Assembly: GCA_018268135.1 (NCBI GenBank) | Contig: JAFDXD010000095.1 | Span: 1 to 57,234, forward strand | DNA length: 57,234 bases | Reading direction: 5' to 3' | DNA from: Bacteroidota bacterium | GTDB lineage: Bacteria > Bacteroidota > Bacteroidia > Chitinophagales > Chitinophagaceae | Shown here: positions 1 to 8,777 of the stretch, in pieces | Layout: each line of letters opens with the position of its first letter | How positions within the stretch are numbered: the stretch's first letter is position 1 | The notes under the pieces: model-generated | The model's input: the letters and a program-made list of their open reading frames with translations, nothing else | The model's database searches: none | What the model was told of the DNA's origin: nothing | Program-made: the position numbers and the translations under genes

Positions 1-232
1 AAAAAAATTGTCAACCACAGCAATTGCATTTTTTGGGAGCAATCCAACCTTTATAAGGCATTGGCCCAACTATCTTTCGAGAAATTTTTTGAAAATAATT
101 TTACCGAACTTGCTCATAGCCAGCCGTTTTATGCAAAAGAATTTTACAATGGAGGATGAAAAAAGTTTTTTTAAGCAATTGTTATTTGTTAGGTTTTAAC
201 ATTCAATAGAAAAATAAATATTAATTCATTCG

Positions 233-240
233 TATATTTG
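233..240 (+). promoter_or_regulatory. Bacteroidetes -7 element for the arsR-type gene
   Basis: The sequence TATATTTG fits the TAnnTTTG -7 consensus of the Bacteroidetes primary sigma factor. It lies 41 bases upstream of the regulator start. No clear TTG -33 element is visible at the usual distance, so this is a weaker promoter call. Confidence 0.45.
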
Positions 241-266
241 CATATCATTATATTTCTAAGCATATC
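240..266 (+). promoter_or_regulatory. Possible operator: GCATATC direct repeat
   Basis: GCATATC occurs at 240-246 and again at 260-266, exactly 20 bases apart (about two helical turns). The pair sits directly downstream of the -7 element and upstream of the ArsR-family gene. ArsR-family regulators commonly repress their own promoter by binding near the transcription start. That this pair is the operator is inference from position and spacing. Confidence 0.35.
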
Positions 267-281
267 TAAATTAATTTTCCT

Positions 282-632
282 ATGATTGTTGAAACTCAAT
301 TAAATGAACAGGCTGCAACACCTGCTCTAGCAACACCCGAAACAATTAAAATAAATTATCATCATTTAAAAAAAGCTGCATTGGTATTGAGGGCTTTAAA
401 TCATAAGCTACGCCAGCAAATTTTATCGTTGATAGAGACCGAAAAGAAAATCACTGTTACCGAAATTTATGTAAAACTTCGCCTTGAGCAATCCGTTGCC
501 TCTCAGCATCTTGCCATATTAAGAAGGGCAGGGATAGTGGTAACACAAAGAGATGGTAAATTTATTTATTACACGGTAAATGCAAAACGTGTGGATGAAA
601 TTAAAGAGGTGGTAGAAGAATTGATAGCCTAA
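282..632 (+). CDS. ArsR/SmtB-family winged-helix transcription regulator
   Basis: The 116-residue protein has the ArsR layout: an N-terminal helix, a winged helix-turn-helix at about residues 55-100 (recognition helix around QSVASQHLAIL), a beta-wing (RDGKFIYYTV) and a C-terminal helix. It lies just upstream of a persulfide dioxygenase-rhodanese gene, as the persulfide-sensing ArsR proteins BigR and SqrR often do. However, the protein contains no cysteine, so the dithiol/persulfide sensing known for that subgroup cannot work here. Histidines at about 27, 28, 41 and 75 are the only obvious metal-type ligands. A hairpin terminator follows the gene and the next gene has its own -7 element, so the two are probably separate transcription units. 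The family call is firm; the signal sensed is unknown. Confidence 0.88.
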   Translation: MIVETQLNEQAATPALATPETIKINYHHLKKAALVLRALNHKLRQQILSLIETEKKITVTEIYVKLRLEQSVASQHLAILRRAGIVVTQRDGKFIYYTVNAKRVDEIKEVVEELIA

Positions 633-651
633 TACACTTCATCATCAGATT

Positions 652-685
652 AAAAAAGCGATTGTACCCCAATCGCTTTTTTATT
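652..685 (+). terminator. Rho-independent terminator after the arsR-type gene
   Basis: A 13-base stem (AAAAAAGCGATTG pairing with CAATCGCTTTTTT) around a short TACCC loop ends in a T-rich tract. It sits about 20 bases after the regulator stop codon. Confidence 0.8.
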
Positions 686-695
686 TTTACCTTTG
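662..695 (+). promoter_or_regulatory. Promoter of the persulfide dioxygenase gene
   Basis: TACCTTTG at 688-695 matches the TAnnTTTG -7 consensus exactly. A TTG at 662-664 could be the -33 element, though the 23-base spacing is slightly long. The promoter overlaps the preceding terminator and leaves a leader of only about 15-20 bases before the start at 718. Confidence 0.6.
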
Positions 696-717
696 TATTA
701 TACTTAATATTGATACT

Positions 718-2121
718 ATGTATATTAAACAATTATATACCAATTGCCTTAGCGAAGCAGCCTATTATATTGAGAGTGAGGGGGAAGCTGCCATCATTGA
801 CCCACTGAGGGATATTGATGAATACCTGGCGCTTGCAAAAGAAAGAAATGCCCGGATAAAATATATTTTTGAATCCCATTTTCATGCTGACTTTGTGAGT
901 GGGCATATTGACCTAAGTAAGCTAACGGGTGCGCCAATAGTATATGGCCCCGGCGCTGTTACAAATTTTAAAATTTACAATGCTAAGGATGGTGAAGTAT
1001 TTAAGCTTGGCAAAATTTCAATAAAAGTATTGCATACCCCAGGGCATACAATAGAGAGTAGTTGTTTTTTACTTATAAATGAAGAAGGAAAAGATGAGGC
1101 AATTTTTACCGGAGATACTCTGTTTGTAGGAGATGTAGGCCGGCCCGACCTCAGTAGTGGAAACCTGAGTTCGGAAGAGCTGGCTTCGATTATGTATGAT
1201 TCGCTGCAAAATAAAATAATGCCTCTTAACGATGATATCATTGTGTACCCTGCACACGGGCCTGGCAGTAGCTGTGGTAAAAACTTAGGCCCCAGCACAT
1301 ACAGTACCATTGGCGAAGAGAAAAAAACTAATTATGCGTTGCAGCCGCAAAGCAAAGAAGAATTTATAAAAGCGGTAACAGAAGGCTTAGCCATTGCTCC
1401 AAAATATTTTGCAGTAAATGCAAAAATAAATATGGAAGGGTATGACGGCATAAAAACAATAGTAGAAAAGGGTACGCAGGCTCTGAGTGTGAGTGATTTT
1501 AAAAAACAATTGTCGGGCGACGTGATTTTATTGGACACAAGGCCGGGAACAGAGTTTACAGAGGGCTTTATACCAGGTTCTATTTTTATTGGCCTTGAAG
1601 GAAGGTTTGCAGAATGGGCGGGAAGCTTATTGCCCTTTGATAAACCCATCCTGCTGGTAACTCCTGAAGGCAAAGAAGAAGAAACGGTAATAAGGCTTGC
1701 TAGGGTTGGGTTTGATAAAATGGCCGGTTATTTAAACGGAGGATTTACAAGCTGGAAAAATGCCGGAGAAAAAATTGACATGATCATATCTGTTGAGCCT
1801 GATGAGCTGATAATGGATATTCCTCACGACAAAAATTTAGTGGTAGTAGATGTAAGAAGAGAAACCGAATTTGCAGAAGGGCATTTAAAAGATGCGATGA
1901 ATGTACCCTTAGAAGAAATGACAGATGTAGTAAACCTTGCTCAGTTTGAAGACAATCAAAATTTGTATGTGCATTGTGCCGGTGGCTACAGAAGTATTAT
2001 AGCTTCATCTTTATTAAAGCGGCAGGGAGTGCATAATATTAGAAATATAGAAGGTGGTTGGAGCAAAATAAAAGAGCAGGAAAAAGCCGAAATTATTAAA
2101 GATGCCAGTGTGCTGAATTAA
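718..2121 (+). CDS. Persulfide dioxygenase (MBL fold) fused to two rhodanese domains, CstB-like
   Basis: The 467-residue protein begins with a metallo-beta-lactamase-fold domain (about 1-250). Its ETHE1-type iron ligands are visible: H54 and H56 in HFHADF, D58, H110 in HTPGH, D133 in TGDT and H180 in PAHGPG. A conserved Cys186 follows in GSSCG. A first rhodanese domain (about 260-355) has no catalytic cysteine. A second (about 365-460) carries the active-site loop CAGGYR with Cys420. This PDO, inactive rhodanese, active rhodanese order is that of staphylococcal CstB, which oxidises persulfides and transfers sulfane sulfur. The expected role is detoxification of hydrogen sulfide-derived persulfides in the cytoplasm. 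It ends only 4 bases from the convergent acyltransferase gene. The architecture is certain; substrate preference is inferred from the family. Confidence 0.9.
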   Translation: MYIKQLYTNCLSEAAYYIESEGEAAIIDPLRDIDEYLALAKERNARIKYIFESHFHADFVSGHIDLSKLTGAPIVYGPGAVTNFKIYNAKDGEVFKLGKISIKVLHTPGHTIESSCFLLINEEGKDEAIFTGDTLFVGDVGRPDLSSGNLSSEELASIMYDSLQNKIMPLNDDIIVYPAHGPGSSCGKNLGPSTYSTIGEEKKTNYALQPQSKEEFIKAVTEGLAIAPKYFAVNAKINMEGYDGIKTIVEKGTQALSVSDFKKQLSGDVILLDTRPGTEFTEGFIPGSIFIGLEGRFAEWAGSLLPFDKPILLVTPEGKEEETVIRLARVGFDKMAGYLNGGFTSWKNAGEKIDMIISVEPDELIMDIPHDKNLVVVDVRRETEFAEGHLKDAMNVPLEEMTDVVNLAQFEDNQNLYVHCAGGYRSIIASSLLKRQGVHNIRNIEGGWSKIKEQEKAEIIKDASVLN

Positions 2122-2125
2122 AACA

Positions 2126-3028
2126 TTACAATGCAGGCGCCGGCACATTGTCAATCCATTTTTTTAAATGGCCTGAGTTAATTTGGTGTTTCCATCTACG
2201 GTGGCTCCATAAATAAGACGCCGGTTGCCTTTCGATATTTTCTTCTAAAAAATCTCTGTACATCCTTGTTAGCTCACCTTCTTTGAAGCGGCTGCCATCA
2301 TCAGTTATAATTTTTAACTCCAGGGTATAATAACCTCTTTTTATTTTAAAAATATTTACAAATACTACAGCAGTTTTATTTCTTCTTGGCCCTTTATCTG
2401 TACCGGTTAAAAATGGAGCAGGCCTGTTAAAAAAATTCAACCAATAAGCAGTTTTGGCTTCAGTAGGATTTTGGTCGGCTATCAGGCCTAATGCATATTG
2501 TTGTTTCATTAAAGCGGGCATGCGGGCTGCATACTCTTCAATAGCTACCATGGTAGCGCCAAACTTAGTGCGGATTTTTAAAACAAGTTTTTCCATGGGG
2601 GGGCTCGATATTTTTTTATACACTGCAAGCCAGGGCAATTGCAAATGCTTTGATATAGCAAGGCTTGCATATTCCCAATTCATTTGATGTCCACTGTTGA
2701 ACTGTATATTTTTTCCGCTGGCTGCAAGGGCATTGCAGGCATCCATATTTACACTAATGCGTTTATCAAATTCAGCAGGCGACATGCTGATGAGCTTTAA
2801 GGTTTCTATAAAATTATCGGTAAAATTTTTATAAAACTGTTTTGCTATAAGCTCCCTTTCTTTTTTTGTCTTTGTGGGAAAAGCAATAGAAATATTGTGT
2901 ATCACCAGCGATTTGCGATATCGAAAAACCCTGTACATAAAAAAGCATACAACATCGCTAATGCCATATAAAATAAAAAATGGCAACAGAGAAACTACAT
3001 ATAAAAAAGCATAAATGATATAATACAT
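2126..3028 (-). CDS. Lysophospholipid/lipid A acyltransferase (LpxL-like family)
   Basis: The 300-residue membrane-associated protein has an N-terminal hydrophobic segment and the acyltransferase H-x4-D/E signature as HQMNWE (H114, E119). Further family blocks follow: WLAVYKK, the MVAIEE region, GLIADQNP and FFNRPAPFLTG. Members transfer acyl chains to lysolipid or lipid A precursors at the inner membrane. An upstream in-frame ATG at 3088 exists. The start at 3028 is preferred because a strong promoter lies at 3045-3075, between the two ATGs, and because MYYIIYAFLYVVSLLPF is the usual Bacteroidetes N-terminus of this family. It lies just downstream of nadB on the same strand with its own promoter. 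The acceptor lipid cannot be told from the sequence. Confidence 0.88.
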   Translation of the reverse strand: MYYIIYAFLYVVSLLPFFILYGISDVVCFFMYRVFRYRKSLVIHNISIAFPTKTKKERELIAKQFYKNFTDNFIETLKLISMSPAEFDKRISVNMDACNALAASGKNIQFNSGHQMNWEYASLAISKHLQLPWLAVYKKISSPPMEKLVLKIRTKFGATMVAIEEYAARMPALMKQQYALGLIADQNPTEAKTAYWLNFFNRPAPFLTGTDKGPRRNKTAVVFVNIFKIKRGYYTLELKIITDDGSRFKEGELTRMYRDFLEENIERQPASYLWSHRRWKHQINSGHLKKWIDNVPAPAL

Positions 3029-3044
3029 GCTATAAATTGATGAG

Positions 3045-3075
3045 CAAAGGTATGACGTACAAGTGTGCGACGCAA
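3045..3075 (-). promoter_or_regulatory. Promoter of the acyltransferase gene
   Basis: On the minus strand, TTG (3073-3075), a 20-base spacer and TACCTTTG (3045-3052) form a near-perfect Bacteroidetes promoter. The leader to the start at 3028 is short. Its position argues against the upstream ATG at 3088. Confidence 0.75.
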
Positions 3076-3103
3076 CTATGATGCCCATTGGTATGCTGCC
3101 CGG

Positions 3104-4720
3104 CTACAAAATTGTATTTTGCAATATGGGGCTTTGATTCGGATAATCGGTATTGAAATGCAAGCCCCGGCTTTCTTTTCGAAATTCTGCGCTTTTTACA
3201 ATCAGGTACGAAACGGTAATTAAATTTCTTAATTCACAAAGCTGTGGAGATACCTCAGTTTTTTCGTAGAGCTTTTCCGTTTCTTCATGCAGCAGATCCA
3301 ACCTTCTGTTGGCCCGGTGCAGGCGCTCATTGTTGCGTACTATTCCTACATAATCGCTCATCAGCAATTTTAGTTCTTTGAGGCTTTGTGTTATTAATAT
3401 CATTTCTTTTGGCGCCGTGGTACCTGCTGCATTCCAGTCTGGCACTGCTTTTTCGAGGGTTGACAAATCTTTTGATGTATCATTGTTAAAAGTTTCTATA
3501 CTTTTTTTATAAGCTCTGTGTGCAAATACCATGGCTTCTAAAAGGCTGTTACTTGCCAGGCGATTGGCGCCATGCAAACCAGTGCAGGCGCACTCTCCGG
3601 CTGCAAACAAATGATTAATGGAGGTTCTTGCCCACTCATCGGTTTTTACACCACCGCAACTATAATGTGCCGCCGGGGATACTGGTATCATATCTTTTGA
3701 TACATCAATACCCAGGCTCATGCATTTGGCATGTATGTTTGGAAAGTGCTCTAAAAATTTTTGCTGATTCATGTGCCTGCAATCGAGGTAAACATATTCG
3801 GTACCATTTATTTTCATTTCACTGTCAATTGCTCTTGCTACAATATCACGTGGGGCAAGGTCTTTGCGGCTATCGTAGCGTTGCATAAATGCTTCGCCTT
3901 GTTGATTTCGGAGAATGCCTCCATCGCCCCTAACCGCTTCCGTTATTAAAAAAGACTGGCCTCTTACACCCGGCTCGTACAAGGCTGTTGGATGAAATTG
4001 TATAAACTCCATATTTTCAATTCGGCCTTTGGCACGGTACATCATGGCTACTCCATCGCCTGTAGCAATGGAGGGATTGGTAGTGCTTCTGTACACTTGC
4101 CCATTGCCGCCTGATGCCAGCAGGGTTACTCTTGAAATTATTTTTTCAATTTTTTTAGTGGCAAGATTTAGCACATACACACCATAACATTCTATATCGG
4201 TAGTAGATTTTGTAACCAGATAACCGAGGTGGTGTTGTGTAATAATATCTAATACAAAGCAATGGCTGATGAGATTGATATTTTTGCAATTTTTTATTGC
4301 CTGTAGCAATGCTCTTTCCATTTCAAAGCCGGTAATATCTTTATGATGCAATATGCGGTATTCGCTATGGCCTCCTTCTTTTCCTAATTTATAATCGCCC
4401 CCGGGTTCTTTGTCAAAGTTGGTACCCCAGTCTATTAATTCTTTAATTCGTTGCACACCTTCTTGTACTACAATTTCTACAATATGCTTATCGCAGAGCC
4501 CATCGCCAGCTATTAAAGTATCTTCTACATGCTTTGAAAAACTATCCTGCTCTTCATCCATAACGCCTGCAATGCCTCCCTGGGCGTACTTTGTATTGGT
4601 TTCGTCGCTTTGGGTTTTAGTAAGTATGGTTATTGTTTTATCCGGACAGTCATGCGCTACTTTAAGTGCATAGGTAAGCCCTGCTATTCCGCTGCCAATT
4701 ACTAAAAAATCTGTTTGCAT
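3104..4720 (-). CDS. nadB: L-aspartate oxidase
   Basis: The 538-residue flavoprotein catalyses the first step of de novo NAD synthesis, oxidising L-aspartate to iminoaspartate. The N-terminal FAD-binding motif GSGIAG is at residues 9-14. Family blocks of the succinate dehydrogenase/fumarate reductase flavoprotein group follow: TKYAQGGIAG, EGGHSEYRILHHKDITG, EFIQFHPTAL, ITEAVRGDGG and GLHGANRLASNSLLE. A C-terminal helical domain completes the full length expected of NadB. NadA and NadC, the usual partners, are not in this window. The downstream acyltransferase has its own promoter, so nadB is probably transcribed alone or with partial read-through. Confidence 0.95.
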   Translation of the reverse strand: MQTDFLVIGSGIAGLTYALKVAHDCPDKTITILTKTQSDETNTKYAQGGIAGVMDEEQDSFSKHVEDTLIAGDGLCDKHIVEIVVQEGVQRIKELIDWGTNFDKEPGGDYKLGKEGGHSEYRILHHKDITGFEMERALLQAIKNCKNINLISHCFVLDIITQHHLGYLVTKSTTDIECYGVYVLNLATKKIEKIISRVTLLASGGNGQVYRSTTNPSIATGDGVAMMYRAKGRIENMEFIQFHPTALYEPGVRGQSFLITEAVRGDGGILRNQQGEAFMQRYDSRKDLAPRDIVARAIDSEMKINGTEYVYLDCRHMNQQKFLEHFPNIHAKCMSLGIDVSKDMIPVSPAAHYSCGGVKTDEWARTSINHLFAAGECACTGLHGANRLASNSLLEAMVFAHRAYKKSIETFNNDTSKDLSTLEKAVPDWNAAGTTAPKEMILITQSLKELKLLMSDYVGIVRNNERLHRANRRLDLLHEETEKLYEKTEVSPQLCELRNLITVSYLIVKSAEFRKESRGLHFNTDYPNQSPILQNTIL

Positions 4721-4900
4721 TGTTTATTTAAAATTATGGTGCTTGTAAAATTAAATTTTATACTCCGTATTCAATCAATTAGTTGCGCCTGATTTTTTTT
4801 ATTAAGAAGAAATAAAAAATGAATTATCATAACATAACTGAATAAAAAAATGATTTGTAGTAAAATGAAAATTAAATAAAAAAATTACCACAATTGCGTA

Positions 4901-4931
4901 TTGCAAATAAAAAAAATGCAGTGTAGGTTTG
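4901..4931 (+). promoter_or_regulatory. Promoter of the four-gene unknown cassette
   Basis: TTG at 4901-4903, a 20-base spacer and TAGGTTTG at 4924-4931 match the Bacteroidetes promoter consensus on the plus strand. Transcription would begin near 4936-4940, leaving an unusually long leader of about 175 bases before the ATG at 5116. This 395-base gap between divergent genes (4721-5115) otherwise holds no gene. Confidence 0.65.
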
Positions 4932-5086
4932 TTGTCTGTTTCATTATTTGCTTTTATACCCTCATTAATACTCCTCTTCCAAGCAAATTAAAATCTAAGT
5001 ACAACTCCTTGATGCAATAAACCTTTATTTAAAAACAAATAATTGTTTACAGGCAATGTTATGCCAATAATGAAACAGGAAACAAA
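4928..5086 (+). promoter_or_regulatory. Structured 5' leader closed by a long inverted repeat
   Basis: The 13 bases at 4936-4948 (CTGTTTCATTATT) are perfectly complementary to 5066-5078 (AATAATGAAACAG). After one wobble pair and one mismatch, six more pairs extend the arms to 4928 and 5086. The predicted transcript starts almost exactly at the left arm, so the mRNA 5' end would pair with a segment about 30 bases upstream of the start codon. The enclosed segment of about 117 bases contains a small hairpin (5033-5038 with 5043-5048) and a pyrimidine-rich run. It fits no riboswitch class I recognise. A cis-regulatory or stabilising RNA structure is inference. Confidence 0.5.
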
Positions 5087-5115
5087 TATTTTTTAACTAA
5101 TTAAATATAACCATT

Positions 5116-6417
5116 ATGGAAAATGATAATTCTTCAGCAATACCATGCTGCCCTGCCCTTATTAAAGATGACTGTTGCGACACTATTAATTTTAGCAGGG
5201 TACTAACCTACCCTACTACTATTGCAGCAGCCAATAGGCAAAGAGTAAATGTAGAAGTGATCCTTCATTTTAAACTTACAAGATGCTCACTGGGGCTTAC
5301 ACTTGGCGACCCGGCATATAGTACTACATTATTGCCAGGCGAAAAAGTAAGGCTATCTACAACTGATAGAAACAGCAGGTTTACATTTGATAGTGAAACA
5401 AAACTCAGCTATCGCAGTGAACAAATATCGGAAGAGCAGTATTTTTTAACTGCTACGCAAAAGTATTTAGCAGATGCATCTGCCGCACAATCGGGCCATG
5501 CAGATAGCTCTTCAGAAGGCCATTGGGATTTTCATGGCGATGCAAGCGGAAGCATTAGTCCATTTAGCTTAAGCGCCAGCGCAAGTACCAATGCTAAAGG
5601 CAATCACAACAGCAGTTCAGTATCAGATTATCTGAATCAACAACGTACGCATGTACAAAGCTCAGCGTCTCAAGCGGTAAATGCTACACATAAAGCCCAT
5701 TCTATTTCAATAGGAGAAGTAAGTACCCGCACACATATAGAAGGCGAAAGTGAAGATCATTTTGAAGCAAGCAGCCGTGAGTTTACCAATTACAATAAAT
5801 GCCATGCAGTTACTTACATGTTTTACAGGCTCAATAAAAAGCAAAGGATAAGTTTTGAATTAGTAGCTATTGAAAGAAGGGTAATAGATGTAAATGCGCC
5901 CATTGGCGGTGTATTGCAACCAGCTTCGCCCAAAGTGCCCATTGCATTAGTACCTCAGGATATACCTGCTACGGCAGTATTGAAAAGAAATGTAGTACAG
6001 GCCGGCACTGCTGCATCAATAAGCAGTATTGATACAAGCTCATTTTCATTTGCAGCTTCGCCTGTATTGAGGCCGGTATTAGATACCGATTCCATTTTTA
6101 CAGGGCCTATAGATAATACTACAAGAGCCAGGGCATTAAAAGATGTAGATGACCAATTAAAAGCCATCAACTTAATTAATAAAGATGGCAAAGTAAGTAC
6201 AGAAACAACGCAGAAAATAAATTTTGAAATGGAATTTAGCTTGCCTACTTCGGGCATCATTGTAAAAGGCTGCTTAGATGATTGTGATGTATGCGAACCA
6301 TTGCTTAAAGAAAGAATGCAGCTTGAAAATGATTTACTGCGCAAACAAATTGACTTGTTAGAAAAATCTCAGGAGTACAGATGTTGCCCACCAGCTCCTG
6401 TTATTAATGGTGATTGA
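5116..6417 (+). CDS. Uncharacterised protein with cysteine-pair termini (cassette gene 1)
   Basis: The family was not recognised by name. The 433-residue protein has no signal peptide and no membrane segment. Cysteine pairs stand near the N-terminus (C11/C12 and C20/C21) and a cluster stands near the C-terminus (CDDCDVC, then CC in the last ten residues). Residues about 45-110 form a compact region with LLPGEKVRLSTTDR. Residues about 115-200 are low-complexity, rich in Ser, Ala and His. The region about 200-255 (SIGEVSTRTHIEGESEDHFEASS, in part, then CHAVTYMFYRLNKKQRISF) looks like a conserved folded core. The C-terminus is an amphipathic helix typical of a coiled coil. It is the first gene of a tight plus-strand set with the next three. 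A structural or scaffold role is possible but not shown. Confidence 0.75.
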   Translation: MENDNSSAIPCCPALIKDDCCDTINFSRVLTYPTTIAAANRQRVNVEVILHFKLTRCSLGLTLGDPAYSTTLLPGEKVRLSTTDRNSRFTFDSETKLSYRSEQISEEQYFLTATQKYLADASAAQSGHADSSSEGHWDFHGDASGSISPFSLSASASTNAKGNHNSSSVSDYLNQQRTHVQSSASQAVNATHKAHSISIGEVSTRTHIEGESEDHFEASSREFTNYNKCHAVTYMFYRLNKKQRISFELVAIERRVIDVNAPIGGVLQPASPKVPIALVPQDIPATAVLKRNVVQAGTAASISSIDTSSFSFAASPVLRPVLDTDSIFTGPIDNTTRARALKDVDDQLKAINLINKDGKVSTETTQKINFEMEFSLPTSGIIVKGCLDDCDVCEPLLKERMQLENDLLRKQIDLLEKSQEYRCCPPAPVINGD

Positions 6418-6491
6418 TCAAATAATCCGTACTCATTTTTTAAAAATAAATAATTAACAAGGTTGTATTATCAACCATAAAATAATTTGTT

Positions 6492-8771
6492 ATGATAATA
6501 TCAATGCATGGCAATTGGACCATCAGCGTAAAATCAAAAGAAGCGGCCTATCCTCAACGCTTTGTAATAGCCGGAGCCTTTACAGGCAATGGATCGCATG
6601 ATGTAACCGGCTCCACAGCTCCCATTGCCGTTACAGGAAATCAATGGAGCATTGCAATTTTAAATGATCCCGGCAATGGCTTTAGGCTATCTGATACCAG
6701 GATAAAATTTCCCGTTATTTCGGGCGGCAATTTTGTATTTGACATAGAGTCGAATGATGCAGGAAGTGATAAAGATTTTAATGACCTTATACTTACCTGC
6801 ACTTCCCCTGTATCTGTAACGGATTACATGATGTATGGTAATGTTACACTCTACAGCAATACCTGCATCATTAACCCTTGTTTTAGAAGATGGGTGGTAA
6901 TAGATACTTATGCAAAATACCTGGAGGCAATAAAAATTGATGAACTAAAGGCTGCAATTGAAGTTTTGTATCCCGAAAGAGTAGTACCTGTAAATCCGAA
7001 CCCACCAGACCCTGCACCATTTTTTACACCGATGATGATAAATATTGCAGATGAAATAGAGCTACCGCAAAAAAAATGGGATGTGTTTCGCAGGATTGAT
7101 AATGGCCAACAGGCTTCCAGCAAAAAAGCTGCTGCAAGGGTGCCCTCTGCTGAGCTGATGAGCAATTTTAATTTAGAAAAAACAATAACTAAAAGTGTAA
7201 ATACTCCTGCTATTGCATCATCAGTAATTAACAAGGTTGCAATTGGTAAGATAAGTGATCACTTAAGATTGCGTTGCACTACAGAAGCAGGTGTAAACCT
7301 GTCTCTAAGCTTTGCAGAGTATGATAGAAGTGTGGCAGAGCTTGCCGGTGGGCCTTATACCGGCGACGGAAACCGTACCAGCCTTGGCAATGCAATTACC
7401 GACATGAATGGCAATTACATTTTTAGATTTACACAAAGTTTTAGCGAACTGGTACATGAAATAGATGCCGATGTTGCTGCTGGTGAAAATGTATTAGTAC
7501 AAGCAAGGCCCGATATTATTGTTTCTGTTGCAGACAGCATTCGCCCTGCCGAAATTGTTTTTGAAAGCGCTCCTTATTTCAATATTTATCAAATGCAGCG
7601 CATTGACTTATGCTTACCATTAGAAAAAGTAAAACCATCATCCCTTTGTTTTAATGGAAATTTTATAGGAAGCTTAGGAAATGTATTTATTGGAGGAGCG
7701 CAAAATAGTGCAGGCAGCTTATCTTCTACTGCTTTGGACAGAAATGGATATAATAATCACTTAAGCGCCGCCGGAAAAATTACGGTGCATAATTCAATGG
7801 CAGGATTTGCAGTGGACTGCGCCTGCTGGGGAAGCCTGATAGATGTAAAAGGATGTATGTATAATTTACAAAGAAAAAAAGATGATCCTGTTGTAAGGAG
7901 GTTTACAATTCGATATAAAAAGCCCGGTGGAAGCTGGCAGTTTGTAACCCAGACCTATAAACATCCGAAGTTTTCAAAACGGTTTATTCCATTTTATGAT
8001 GGCGATCTGGTAGGGCCATTTCCTACCAATTTAAAAGTAGATGGAGGCCCGGCTCAAGTAGTGCCAGCCTATATCAACATACAGGCAGAAGTATTTTTTG
8101 ATGGTATAGATTGGGAATTTTCAAACCTCGACAGGTATGCACAATTAAACAGCGCCATATACGAAGCAGGCACACCCGGCAAAGTATATTTTCTTGTAGA
8201 GGGATATGATGGCTCTGGCAACCTGGTACCTGGGGCAAAAGATTTAATTGCCTTGTACATTAATAACAGGGATTTGCAATTTGGATTTGGTAATATTGAT
8301 TTCATTAATCCAATTGAAAAATTGCCCTGCAATTTGTACAAGTTGCAAGCATCAGAATTGAACACGCCGCTTGCCTTGCAATTTAAAGCTTTTGATGCCT
8401 GGGGATTTACCGACCATTATAGGCTTACCATTGATAAATGTCCTCAATCAATAGAAGTAGATGTTACAACTCCTTCAAGTATTGCCGGCACCAAATCTAC
8501 AGGAGTATTGGCATCTGGAAGCAATGCTTCTAATACAGATGCATATAATTGCCCCGGATATTATGGCACACTTGGCGATTTTGCAAACAATGGTTTTGTA
8601 ACTGTACAAATGCAACCCTCAGCCTCAGAAGGTGGATGGCTACGAGCAGGCGAGCAATTTGGCATCATTACGTTTGGGCTTGAAGCATCCATTCGCCGAA
8701 CCAATGGATATAATAGTGGATTGGGTACACCAAACCCAATTGGTGCTGCTATTTATTTACAGCCAAAATAA
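6492..8771 (+). CDS. Large multidomain protein with N-terminal DUF4114-like domain (cassette gene 2)
   Basis: The 759-residue protein is without a recognisable signal peptide. Residues about 1-110 end in a DUF4114-like acidic motif (DAGSDKDFNDLILTC), a beta-rich domain often found in secreted or calcium-binding proteins. A linker with a Pro-rich stretch (about 160-180) follows. Residues about 250-350 contain a transthyretin/carboxypeptidase-regulatory-like beta repeat (ITDMNGNYIFRF). Residues about 390-740 form an unrecognised beta-rich region with several cysteines (DCACW, GCMYN). It starts 74 bases after gene 1 and ends 6 bases before the DUF1360 gene, so the set is probably one operon. An alternative start lies at the Met 12 bases downstream. 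Function is unknown. Confidence 0.75.
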   Translation: MIISMHGNWTISVKSKEAAYPQRFVIAGAFTGNGSHDVTGSTAPIAVTGNQWSIAILNDPGNGFRLSDTRIKFPVISGGNFVFDIESNDAGSDKDFNDLILTCTSPVSVTDYMMYGNVTLYSNTCIINPCFRRWVVIDTYAKYLEAIKIDELKAAIEVLYPERVVPVNPNPPDPAPFFTPMMINIADEIELPQKKWDVFRRIDNGQQASSKKAAARVPSAELMSNFNLEKTITKSVNTPAIASSVINKVAIGKISDHLRLRCTTEAGVNLSLSFAEYDRSVAELAGGPYTGDGNRTSLGNAITDMNGNYIFRFTQSFSELVHEIDADVAAGENVLVQARPDIIVSVADSIRPAEIVFESAPYFNIYQMQRIDLCLPLEKVKPSSLCFNGNFIGSLGNVFIGGAQNSAGSLSSTALDRNGYNNHLSAAGKITVHNSMAGFAVDCACWGSLIDVKGCMYNLQRKKDDPVVRRFTIRYKKPGGSWQFVTQTYKHPKFSKRFIPFYDGDLVGPFPTNLKVDGGPAQVVPAYINIQAEVFFDGIDWEFSNLDRYAQLNSAIYEAGTPGKVYFLVEGYDGSGNLVPGAKDLIALYINNRDLQFGFGNIDFINPIEKLPCNLYKLQASELNTPLALQFKAFDAWGFTDHYRLTIDKCPQSIEVDVTTPSSIAGTKSTGVLASGSNASNTDAYNCPGYYGTLGDFANNGFVTVQMQPSASEGGWLRAGEQFGIITFGLEASIRRTNGYNSGLGTPNPIGAAIYLQPK

Positions 8772-8777
8772 AAATAA

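Larger units (their letters stand above)
1..281. other. Left-edge non-coding stretch
   Basis: No convincing gene is visible in this stretch. A 63-codon open frame near 8-199 begins at a non-ATG codon and has no recognisable domain. The right part (about 200-281) is very AT-rich and holds the promoter and possible operator of the regulator that starts at 282. The stretch could also contain the end of a feature lying outside the window. Confidence 0.5.

Noticed and set aside
8-199. 63-codon open frame at the left edge
   Set aside because: It lacks an ATG start and any recognisable motif, and it overlaps AT-rich promoter-like DNA.
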